From assembly GCA_017475265.1 (NCBI GenBank), contig JAFVFY010000074.1, positions 1 through 57,034 of the forward strand: 57,034 nt of DNA, in the 5' to 3' direction. The notes under the pieces were generated by a model. The model was not told the DNA's origin, did no database searches, and was given only the letters and a program-made list of their open reading frames with translations. Shown here piece by piece: positions 26,768 through 34,124 of the stretch (its first letter is position 1; every line of letters starts with the position of its first letter). The DNA is from Prevotella sp. (GTDB lineage Bacteria > Bacteroidota > Bacteroidia > Bacteroidales > Bacteroidaceae). Position numbers and translations under genes: made by a program.

Positions 26768-27961
26768 ATGGAAAGGATATTCAAGGCTTACGGACGGCTA
26801 CTGGCCGACACAGACCTCCGCTTCACAAGGTACTTGTATGAGAAGATAAACTGGGACAACCGCCTGATAGTAATAAAAGGGGGGAAAGGCGTGGGCAAGA
26901 CCACCATGCTGCTACAGCACATCAAGCGCTCTTTCCCTGATGTGCGCAAGGCTCTTTATGCTTCGCTCGACCATATATGGTTTGCCACCCATAGTATCCT
27001 GGACTTGGCAGAGTATCACTATACGCATGGCGGCACACATCTCTTCTTTGACGAGGTGCACAAGTATCGTGGATGGGAGCGTGAAGTGAAGAATATCTAC
27101 GACTCCTACCCGCAGCTGCACGTTGTGGTCACCGGTTCGTCAATGCTGAAATTGGAGGAGTCGATGGTGGCCGACCTCTCCCGTCGCCACCGCCCTTATA
27201 CCATGGAGGGACTTTCTTTCCGCGAGTACCTGAAGCTGGAGCAAGTGGCCGACCTGCCAGTCATCCCACTGGAGGCATTGCTGCAGAACCATTTCATGGA
27301 AGCGTCGCAGATTACCGCGAGCGTGAAGGTGCTGCAGCACTTCGAGCAATATCTCAAGACAGGCTATTACCCCTTCTATCTGGAGGAGGGCGACGGCTTT
27401 GCCGACCGCCTGCAACAGGTGATTGACACCATCATCAGCAGCGAGATCCCGTCGGTAAGCAATATTGAGTATGACTCTGTCTATAAGGCAAAGCAACTCT
27501 TAGGCGTGCTTGCCGAGCAGTCGCCCTACACATTGAACATCGCCTCGCTGTGCAATACGCTACAGGTGTCGCGCAATAATGTGCTGAAACTCATCGACCT
27601 CATGGACAAGGCAGCACTGGTACGCCGCCTCTACTCTGCCGATGGTGGCATGAAGATGCTTACCAAGCCTGAGAAAATCCTCTTCAGCAACACCAACCTG
27701 ATGTATTGCCTGACCCCTAATGCTGATGCCGGTACCATGCGCGAGACATTCCTGGCCTCGCAGATAGCCGCCGCCCATTCGCTATACATGCCTGTACAGG
27801 GTGACCTCGTGGCCGATGGCCGTTGGCTGTTTGAGGTGGGAGGAAAAGGCAAGGGCTTCACCCAGATAAAGGACATTGAGGACAGCTTTGTAGTGAGCGA
27901 CAATTTGGAAATAGGCTACGGTAACAAAATACCGCTTTGGCTCTTTGGAATGATGTACTGA
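26768..27961 (+). CDS. AAA-type ATPase of the DUF4143 family
   Basis: The product has 397 residues. Walker A is GGKGVGKTT (38-46), Walker B HLFFDEVHK (91-98), followed by a sensor region VVTGSSMLKLEES. Then comes the winged-helix part (LNIASLCNTLQVSRNNVLKLIDLMDKAALVRRL) and a C-terminal DUF4143-like fold ending FEVGGKGKGFTQIKDIEDSFVVSDNLEIGYGNKIPLWLFGMMY, which resembles a degenerate PD-(D/E)xK nuclease core. Such single-gene ATPases are very common in Bacteroidales, often in many copies. Their role is unproven; a part in defence or mobile DNA is often suggested. It has its own promoter and a palindrome upstream. Confidence 0.82.
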   Translation: MERIFKAYGRLLADTDLRFTRYLYEKINWDNRLIVIKGGKGVGKTTMLLQHIKRSFPDVRKALYASLDHIWFATHSILDLAEYHYTHGGTHLFFDEVHKYRGWEREVKNIYDSYPQLHVVVTGSSMLKLEESMVADLSRRHRPYTMEGLSFREYLKLEQVADLPVIPLEALLQNHFMEASQITASVKVLQHFEQYLKTGYYPFYLEEGDGFADRLQQVIDTIISSEIPSVSNIEYDSVYKAKQLLGVLAEQSPYTLNIASLCNTLQVSRNNVLKLIDLMDKAALVRRLYSADGGMKMLTKPEKILFSNTNLMYCLTPNADAGTMRETFLASQIAAAHSLYMPVQGDLVADGRWLFEVGGKGKGFTQIKDIEDSFVVSDNLEIGYGNKIPLWLFGMMY

Positions 27962-27993
27962 ATCTGTGATTATCCTATATTTGTGAAAAGGAA

Positions 27994-28076
27994 GTCCCAC
28001 CGGGTGGGACACTAAGAGAAAACGGCTTTCTCTATAAGACAAAGCCGTTTTCTCTCATAGACAAAGCCGTTTTGTC
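27994..28076 (+). repeat. Cluster of hairpins after the ATPase gene
   Basis: GTCCCACCGGGTGGGAC (27994-28010); GAGAAAACGGCTTT-loop-AAAGCCGTTTTCTC, a perfect 14-bp stem (28016-28054); and a third GACAAAGCCGTTTTGTC (28060-28076). One of these may end transcription of the ATPase gene. Confidence 0.6.
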
Positions 28077-28520
28077 TACCAGAGATATTCGTTCAATTCG
28101 TTCTCGTAGAACCACCACCCTTCAGGCACTCCTCCGTCTTGGAGTACAGCCCCGTCTGGTTCGAGTAGGTGATGAACTGATCTTTGTCTGCTTCGCCTAT
28201 TCCACCAGTTTCTTCATTTCAGCCTCGTCGTGCTGACGGAAATCGCGACAAATTGCTTTCAGTAAATCGGTCAATTAACCCTTGTTACACCCCAAATCGG
28301 CTACTTGGATGGGCCATTTTGTCGTACATTTCCTTCAAAATGAGGTCGGGATGCTGAAATTCTGCGTCGCTGAAATGTGCGCCAAGAGCAGGAAAAACAT
28401 CGAAAACAGGGGCTCAAACACGTCTTTTGATGCCTTTTAGAGCAGTAATCTGATACATTCTGTACCCTTTCCGAGGGTCGGCATCTCAGGAGCCTTGTCG
28501 GTTGTAATGTCGTATTTCAT
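28076..28520 (-). pseudogene. Decayed mobile-element gene (DUF3987-type N-terminus)
   Basis: Minus strand, from ATG 28520: MKYDITTDKAPEMPTLGKG, then TECIRLLL and a stop, then after shifts KASKDVFEPLFSMFFPALGAHFSD, ILKEMYDKMAHPSSRFGV, LTDLLKAICRDFRQHDEAEMKKLV, and finally YSNQTGLYSKTEECLKG and WWFYENELNEYLW before TAG at 28078. At least two stops and two frame changes are needed, so it is dead. The opening matches, from memory, the N-terminus of DUF3987 proteins found in Bacteroides mobilisable elements. Much of the gene is missing between the two halves. Confidence 0.6.
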
Positions 28521-28570
28521 TGATTATAAGCCTTTTAGATGAAAAGTAATTGTTAGTTTGTTTTTAGCTC

Positions 28571-28736
28571 GTTCAGTTGTTCAGTTGTTCAGTTTGTTTT
28601 TGAGGGGTGTCATTTCCTCCATATTATATATATAACTAATTATATATCAAAAAGTTATAATATAATTATAAGAGATGGAACGGATATGCATACCCCTTTT
28701 TTTTAATTGAACAACTGAACAACTGAACAACTGAAC
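28571..28736. repeat. Inverted GTTCAGTT arrays flanking an AT-rich core
   Basis: Three GTTCAGTT words (28571-28594) face three AACTGAAC words (about 28709-28736). Between them is an AT-only palindromic stretch framed by AGGGGTGT and ATACCCCT. It lies directly upstream of the decayed DUF3987-type gene and probably served as its control or element-end region. Confidence 0.55.
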
Positions 28737-28739
28737 TAA

Positions 28740-29130
28740 GCTCGGTCATTCAATCTTCAATCTTGACCTTCGGTCGAGTCTGCTTCCGCTCGGGAAAGCT
28801 CAAGCAATTTGAGTTCTTCGAACTCCGTCGCGACTCGGCATAGCCATCAAGCGAGCTTGTGTCTCTGCTCTTGCTGCTCCGTCGCTTGGTTTTCCTCTCG
28901 CTTACTCGCAGACTTCAATCTACGAGGCCCTCCAGCGCACAGTTTACTCTTCCTCCGTTTCTTCCTGCATCCTTGCCTTTCCTGCCATCGTGCTAATGAA
29001 GGGACAGGCACTTACTTAGCGCCGGGGATGATTCGTAAATGGCTGTCGTTTTTGCGTTTCCATAAAAGTTTTAGCATAAAAGTTTGGAGGTATGGATTAT
29101 TATTATTACTCCGTCTCGGCAAAAAAAGAA
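28740..29130. other. Non-coding stretch with hairpin repeats
   Basis: No convincing gene. It contains GACCTTCGGTC, GTCTGCTTCCGCTC and GAGTTCTTCGAACTC hairpin words typical of intergenic repeats. An open frame at 28809-29165 has biased, low-complexity composition and is probably not coding. Confidence 0.5.
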
Positions 29131-29139
29131 ACGAGTTTC

Positions 29140-29170
29140 TTTGTTTTGCTCTCGACTTTTCGTAACTTTG
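29140..29170 (+). promoter_or_regulatory. Promoter of the GH95 gene
   Basis: TTTG (29140-29143), 19-bp spacer, TAACTTTG (29163-29170). It rules out the in-frame ATG at 29092 as the start. Confidence 0.7.
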
Positions 29171-29196
29171 CACCGTCGAATCAAAATCAAGAAGCA

Positions 29197-31704
29197 ATGG
29201 TGAATTATAAACATGGTATCTTTAGCTGGATAGTGCTGTTCCTGTTCACAATGTCGAAAGCGACGGCACAGACGCTGCACTACGACCGGCCGGCAAACTA
29301 CTTTGAAGAGGCGCTCGTCATTGGCAACGGCACGATGGGCGGCATCGTCTATGGCGGGACTCAATGTGACCGCATCTCCCTCAATGACATCACGCTGTGG
29401 ACGGGCGAGCCCTGCAACATGAACGTCTATTCACCCAACGCCCACAAGACCATCCCCGCCATTCGCGAGGCCTTGCGTCGTGGGGATTATCGCGAGGCCG
29501 ACAGCCTGCAGCGCGACGTGCAAGGACATTTCTCGCAGAACTATCAGCCGCTGGGCCAGCTCTCAATAGAGTATCTTGACACCACTGAGGCCGTGAGCGA
29601 CTATCGGCGCTGGCTAGACCTCGCCGACGCTACTGCTCATACCGACTACCAGCGTGGCGGCTTTCGCTATACAACAGACTACTTTGCCACGCATCCCGAC
29701 TCGGGCCTTGTCATCCGCATCACGACCAATAACCCTCGCGGCATCCACGCCCGCATCTCTCTGAGTTGTCAGTTGCGACACAATAATTATATAGAAGGAG
29801 AAAACACGCTCGTCACGGACGGCTATGCAGGGTATGCCTCGTTGCCAAGCTACTATGACGCGAAGGAGAAGTTTGCCTACGACCCCGCCCGCGGCATTCA
29901 CTTCCGTACCAAGGTGCTGATAAATGCCACGACAACGCAAGTCGAGGACAATGCCATCATCGTCGATGGTGGCCGTGAGGTGACACTTTACATCGTGGAC
30001 GCCACCTCGTTCAATGGCTACAACCGCGACCCCGTCAAGCAGGGAAAGCCCTACAAGCAGTTGGCCGACGTGCGTCTGAAGCACATCACGGCCATCAGTT
30101 ATGACAAGCTCCACGAGCGTCATGTGGCCGACTATCAGCCATTGTTTTCTCGCGTCAAGTTATCGCTCGGCAGCAGCACCATCGACCATCGTCCCACCGA
30201 CGTTCAGCTACGTGAGTATGTCGATGAAGACCGCTTCAACCCCGACCTCGAGGCGCTATATTTCCAGTACGGACGCTACCTGCTCATCAGCTGTTCGCGC
30301 ACTCCCAACGTGCCAGCCAACCTACAGGGCCTCTGGAACGAGAGCATCCTGCCGCCCTGGTCGTGTAACTACACCAGCAACATCAATGTCGAGGAAAACT
30401 ACTGGCCGGCCGAGACCGCAGCCCTGCCCGAGATGCACCAGTCGCTCTTCACTTTTATGCGCGAACTGCAAGGCTCAGGCGAACTCACCGCCAAGGCATA
30501 CTACGGCGTGGACCGTGGCTGGTGCCTTGCCCATAACACCGATATCTGGGCGATGACCTGTCCCGTCGGCCTGCATACGGGCGACCCAATGTGGGCCAAC
30601 TGGAACATGGGTGGCGCCTGGCTCTCCACGCATATCTGGGAGCACTACACTTTCTCACTCGACCGAGACTTCCTGCGTGAGTACTATCCCGTGCTGAAAG
30701 GTGCTGCCGAGTTCTGTCTGGGCTGGCTGGTGCCGACTACAGCTTTTGGACTTCAGACATCAGACTTTAGACCTCAGACTTTAGACCTTAGACTTCAGAC
30801 TTCAGACCTTAGACCTCAGACTTCAGACCTTAAATATCAGACTTCAGACTATAGACTTGTTACTGCTCCATCGACTTCACCTGAGAACGTATTCATTACC
30901 GATGAGGGCTATCACGGTCGCACATGCTTTGGTGGCTTTGCCGACATCGCCATGATTCGCGAGTGCCTCACCGATGCCCGCGACGCAGCCAAGGTGCTGG
31001 GTGTTGACCGTCCTTTCGTGGCTGAGGCCGATGCTGCCCTCGCCCGCTTGCAACCCTACAAGATTGGCCGGAAGGGCAACCTGCAGGAGTGGTTCTACGA
31101 CTGGGAGGACGAAGACCCGCACCACCGCCACCAGAGCCACCTCTTCGGCGTCTATCCCGGTCACCACCTCGACGATGGCCAGAACACGAAGGAGGCCATC
31201 CACCGTGCCGCCTCACGAACGCTGGAACTGAAAGGCGACAAGACGACGGGCTGGAGCACCGGCTGGCGCGTCAACCTCTACGCACGATTGCACGATGCCA
31301 AGAATGCCTACCATATCTACCGGAAACTGCTCAGCTACGTCAGCCCCGATGGCTATCGCGGTCCTGACGCCCGTCGTGGTGGCGGCACCTATCCCAATCT
31401 GCTCGATGCCCACTCCCCCTTCCAGATTGACGGTAACTTCGGCGGTTGTGCCGGCGTCATGGAAATGCTCGTGCAGAGCGAGTACGATGCAGACACACAA
31501 CAGTCCTCCATCGAACTGCTGCCCGCCCTGCCCGACAACTGGAAGGACGGCTCGGTGAGCGGTCTGCGTGCACGTGGCGGTATCACCGTAGACATGACGT
31601 GGCGCGACGGGAAGGTTACAGCCTACACGTTCAACGCCCAGCGCTCCTGCAAGGTCATGCTGACCATCAACGGAGAACGGAAGCTGGTGAAGTTGAAGAA
31701 ATGA
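29197..31704 (+). CDS. GH95 family glycoside hydrolase (alpha-L-fucosidase type)
   Basis: An exported enzyme of 835 residues that probably cuts alpha-fucose (or alpha-galactose) from host or plant glycans. [25 protein letters not shown] is the signal peptide, which with the promoter fixes the start at 29197. Family landmarks: [20 protein letters not shown] ... [42 protein letters not shown], carrying the two catalytic-site asparagines; [22 protein letters not shown] region; [14 protein letters not shown]; and [17 protein letters not shown] near the end. At residues ~518-554 a 109-bp AGACTTC/AGACCTT word repeat is translated as low-complexity [19 protein letters not shown]-type sequence before [13 protein letters not shown]. 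Confidence 0.88.
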   Translation: MVNYKHGIFSWIVLFLFTMSKATAQTLHYDRPANYFEEALVIGNGTMGGIVYGGTQCDRISLNDITLWTGEPCNMNVYSPNAHKTIPAIREALRRGDYREADSLQRDVQGHFSQNYQPLGQLSIEYLDTTEAVSDYRRWLDLADATAHTDYQRGGFRYTTDYFATHPDSGLVIRITTNNPRGIHARISLSCQLRHNNYIEGENTLVTDGYAGYASLPSYYDAKEKFAYDPARGIHFRTKVLINATTTQVEDNAIIVDGGREVTLYIVDATSFNGYNRDPVKQGKPYKQLADVRLKHITAISYDKLHERHVADYQPLFSRVKLSLGSSTIDHRPTDVQLREYVDEDRFNPDLEALYFQYGRYLLISCSRTPNVPANLQGLWNESILPPWSCNYTSNINVEENYWPAETAALPEMHQSLFTFMRELQGSGELTAKAYYGVDRGWCLAHNTDIWAMTCPVGLHTGDPMWANWNMGGAWLSTHIWEHYTFSLDRDFLREYYPVLKGAAEFCLGWLVPTTAFGLQTSDFRPQTLDLRLQTSDLRPQTSDLKYQTSDYRLVTAPSTSPENVFITDEGYHGRTCFGGFADIAMIRECLTDARDAAKVLGVDRPFVAEADAALARLQPYKIGRKGNLQEWFYDWEDEDPHHRHQSHLFGVYPGHHLDDGQNTKEAIHRAASRTLELKGDKTTGWSTGWRVNLYARLHDAKNAYHIYRKLLSYVSPDGYRGPDARRGGGTYPNLLDAHSPFQIDGNFGGCAGVMEMLVQSEYDADTQQSSIELLPALPDNWKDGSVSGLRARGGITVDMTWRDGKVTAYTFNAQRSCKVMLTINGERKLVKLKK
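30750..30858 (+). repeat. AGACTTC/AGACCTT word repeat inside GH95
   Basis: About fifteen 7-base words (AGACTTC, AGACTTT, AGACCTC, AGACCTT) in tandem, in frame (109 bp with edges), giving LQTSDxRPQTxDL repeats. A shorter array of the same words is at 2791-2820. Confidence 0.75.
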
Positions 31705-31835
31705 GGATGATGTAACAAAGTGTAAGGAAAGAGGGGGTATGACGCAGCGAGAGATTACATTTTGGCGAAAAAAGGGATGAAACGGAATCAAAGTGTTATT
31801 CGGTAAGATTTTTTAAGATAAAAGTAAGCAAAAAC

Positions 31836-31866
31836 TTGCACGACTAAACAAAACGACGTAATTTTG
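31836..31866 (+). promoter_or_regulatory. dapF promoter
   Basis: TTGC (31836-31839), 19-bp spacer, TAATTTTG (31859-31866). Confidence 0.6.
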
Positions 31867-31915
31867 CAGCCGAAATCGAGCAAAAGGAAAGCAGAAAGGG
31901 TGATAATATAACAAA

Positions 31916-32803
31916 ATGCAAGATATGGGCAAGATAAAGTTCACCAAGATGCACGGCTGCGGCAACGACTACATTTACGTCAACACCATGCAGTATCCCA
32001 TTGCCGACCCCGCGAAGGCTGCTATCCTTTGGAGCGACCGCCACAAAGGCATCGGTTCCGACGGGCTGGTACTGATTGGTGCATCGCCTATACCCGAGGC
32101 TGACTACAGTATGCGCATCTTCAATACCGACGGTTCAGAAGCGATGATGTGCGGCAACGCTTCACGGTGTATCGGAAAATATCTCTACGAGAGGGCTATC
32201 ACAACACAAACACAAATTCGATTGCTCACAAATTCGGGCATCAAGACGCTCACCCTCCACGTCAGTAGCCTACCCCTCGCCCCCTCTACAGAAGGTGAGG
32301 GGTGTGGTTGCACTCAAGTGGTGGAGAGCGTTACCGTTGACATGGGCGAGCCTCAATTCGAGAACATAGATCAGTTTCTCCCGTCACGTGGACTCAACAA
32401 AGGCTTCTTCGTCTCGATGGGCAACCCCCACTATGTCATCTTCACCGACAATGTGGACCAGGTGGGCGACACGGGCAGCAAGCTGGAGTTTCATCCGGCC
32501 TTCCCACAACGCTGCAACATCGAGTTTGCCCAAGTTACCGACCCCACCCCTACATGGGAGGGGAGCGGCCACACCGTCATCCGCACACGAGTCTGGGAAC
32601 GTGGTAGCGGCATCACCCAGGCCTGTGGCACAGGTGCTTGTGCAACGGCCGTCGCCGCCGCCCTCACCAACCGCGCCTCCCGTCGTTCCCTCATCGTCAT
32701 GGACGGCGGTACTCTCGACATAGAGTGGCGCGAGAGCGACAACCACGTCTATATGACTGGCCCCGCCGAATTTGTATTCGACGGTGAGGTCGAAATATCG
32801 TAA
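31916..32803 (+). CDS. dapF: Diaminopimelate epimerase
   Basis: DapF turns LL- into meso-diaminopimelate for lysine and peptidoglycan. Seen in 295 residues: [51 protein letters not shown] (first catalytic Cys), [30 protein letters not shown] (second catalytic Cys in ACGTGA). Two palindromic elements are translated between conserved blocks ([13 protein letters not shown] and [12 protein letters not shown]), plus an ACACAAACACAAATTC word shared with the glnK-amtB2 spacer. ATG 31916 or 31925 (MGKIKFTKM) could be the start. dapL follows, so the pair makes meso-DAP by the aminotransferase route. Confidence 0.92.
   Translation: MQDMGKIKFTKMHGCGNDYIYVNTMQYPIADPAKAAILWSDRHKGIGSDGLVLIGASPIPEADYSMRIFNTDGSEAMMCGNASRCIGKYLYERAITTQTQIRLLTNSGIKTLTLHVSSLPLAPSTEGEGCGCTQVVESVTVDMGEPQFENIDQFLPSRGLNKGFFVSMGNPHYVIFTDNVDQVGDTGSKLEFHPAFPQRCNIEFAQVTDPTPTWEGSGHTVIRTRVWERGSGITQACGTGACATAVAAALTNRASRRSLIVMDGGTLDIEWRESDNHVYMTGPAEFVFDGEVEIS
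32270..32307 (+). repeat. Palindromic element in dapF (first)
   Basis: TACCCCTCGCCCCCTCTACA-GAAGGTGAGGGGTGT, translated [13 protein letters not shown]. Confidence 0.65.
32540..32568 (+). repeat. Palindromic element in dapF (second)
   Basis: CCCCACCCCTacatGGGAGGGG, translated [10 protein letters not shown] just before the conserved [10 protein letters not shown] block. Confidence 0.6.
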
Positions 32804-32871
32804 TAACGAAATATCGTAATAACGAAACACCGAAATATCGTAATACCGAAACACCGAAAATACCGAAATAT
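32803..32871 (+). repeat. CGAAATATCGTAATAA word repeat between dapF and dapL
   Basis: Tandem words CGAAATATCGTAATAA / CGAAACACCGAAA fill the whole spacer. A shorter version (GGAATAACGAAAAACGAAATAGCG) fills the carB'-asnB gap at 37008-37034. Confidence 0.65.
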
Positions 32872-34104
32872 ATGGCATTAGTAAACATCCATTTCCTGAA
32901 CCTCCAGAACAACTACCTATTCGCCGACATCGCCAAGAAAGTCAACGCTTTCAAGGTGATGCACCCAGGTGCCGACGTCATCAGTCTCGGCATCGGCGAT
33001 GTCACCCAGCCACTGTGTCCTGCCGTCACAGAGTCCATGCACAAGGCCGTCGACGAGATGTCCACAGCCGAGGGGTTCCGGGGCTACGGTCCTGAGCAGG
33101 GTTACGACTTCCTGCGCGAGGCCATTCTGAAGAACGACTTCCTGCCGCGTGGCATCCACCTCGACATCGACGAGGTATTCATTAACGACGGTGCGAAGTC
33201 AGACACGGGCAACTTCCAGGAGTTGCTCCACTGGGACAACTTTATTGGTGTTACTGACCCTATATATCCCGTCTATATCGACTCCAACGTGATGATAGGC
33301 CGCTGCGGCAGCTTTCGCGACGGACGCTGGAGCAACGTGCGCTATATGCCTACCGAGGCCGAGAACGGTTTCATACCAGAATTGCCCAAGGGCCGTCCTG
33401 TCGATGTCATCTACCTCTGCTACCCCAACAACCCCACGGGTACGGTCATCTCCAAGCAGGAACTGCGCAAGTGGGTGAACTATGCGTTGAAGAACGATGC
33501 CCTCATCCTCTATGATGCCGCCTATCAGGCCTACATCCAAGACCCGAAGATACCCCACTCCATCTTCGAGATTCGCGGAGCCCGCAAGTGTGCCGTCGAG
33601 TTCCGCTCTTATTCCAAGACGGCGGGTTTCACGGGTGTCCGTTGCGGCTATACCATCGTGCCGAAAGAGGTCACCGTCAGCACCTTCGAGGGTGAGCGCA
33701 TATCGCTCAACCAGTTGTGGCTGCGCCGCCAGTGTACGAAGTTCAATGGCTGTAGCTACATCTCCCAGCGTGCCGCCGAGGCCATCTACTCGCCCGAGGG
33801 CAAGGCTCAGGTGAAGGCCACCATCGACTACTATATGCAGAACGCCAAGAAGATGCTGGAGACCCTACGCTCTCTCGGCTACGAGTGCTACGGCGGCGAG
33901 AATGCCCCCTACGTGTGGATGCGCTGTCCTGACGGCATGGACTCGTGGCAATTCTTCGAGGCCCTGCTCTATGGTGCCAACGTCGTCTGTACGCCCGGTG
34001 TCGGCTTCGGCCCAAGCGGCGAGGGATATGTCCGTTTCACCGCCTTCGGCAGTCACGAGAAAACAGAAGAGGCTCTGAACCGCATAAAAGCTTGGAGCAA
34101 GTAA
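32872..34104 (+). CDS. dapL: LL-diaminopimelate aminotransferase
   Basis: DapL moves an amino group from glutamate to tetrahydrodipicolinate, giving LL-DAP in one step. It is a 410-residue fold-type I PLP enzyme: NYLFADIAKKVNAF and GIGDVTQPL at the start, GYGPEQGYDFLREAI, NDGAKSDTGNFQEL, YPNNPTGT (PLP site), DAAYQAYI, and the PLP-binding Lys249 in SYSKTAGFTGVRCGY. It follows dapF through a spacer of tandem repeat words and is followed 20 bp later by carA. Its glutamate demand ties it to the GltBD/GS cycle. Confidence 0.93.
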   Translation: MALVNIHFLNLQNNYLFADIAKKVNAFKVMHPGADVISLGIGDVTQPLCPAVTESMHKAVDEMSTAEGFRGYGPEQGYDFLREAILKNDFLPRGIHLDIDEVFINDGAKSDTGNFQELLHWDNFIGVTDPIYPVYIDSNVMIGRCGSFRDGRWSNVRYMPTEAENGFIPELPKGRPVDVIYLCYPNNPTGTVISKQELRKWVNYALKNDALILYDAAYQAYIQDPKIPHSIFEIRGARKCAVEFRSYSKTAGFTGVRCGYTIVPKEVTVSTFEGERISLNQLWLRRQCTKFNGCSYISQRAAEAIYSPEGKAQVKATIDYYMQNAKKMLETLRSLGYECYGGENAPYVWMRCPDGMDSWQFFEALLYGANVVCTPGVGFGPSGEGYVRFTAFGSHEKTEEALNRIKAWSK

Positions 34105-34124
34105 AGTTCGAACTGCGCCCAATT

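Noticed and set aside
28809-29165. 118-codon open frame
   Set aside because: Ser/Leu/Cys-rich composition over hairpin-type intergenic repeats and no start signal; it runs into the GH95 promoter.
30750-30858. CRISPR-like array
   Set aside because: The 7-base words follow each other without unique spacers, and they are translated inside GH95; no cas genes in view.
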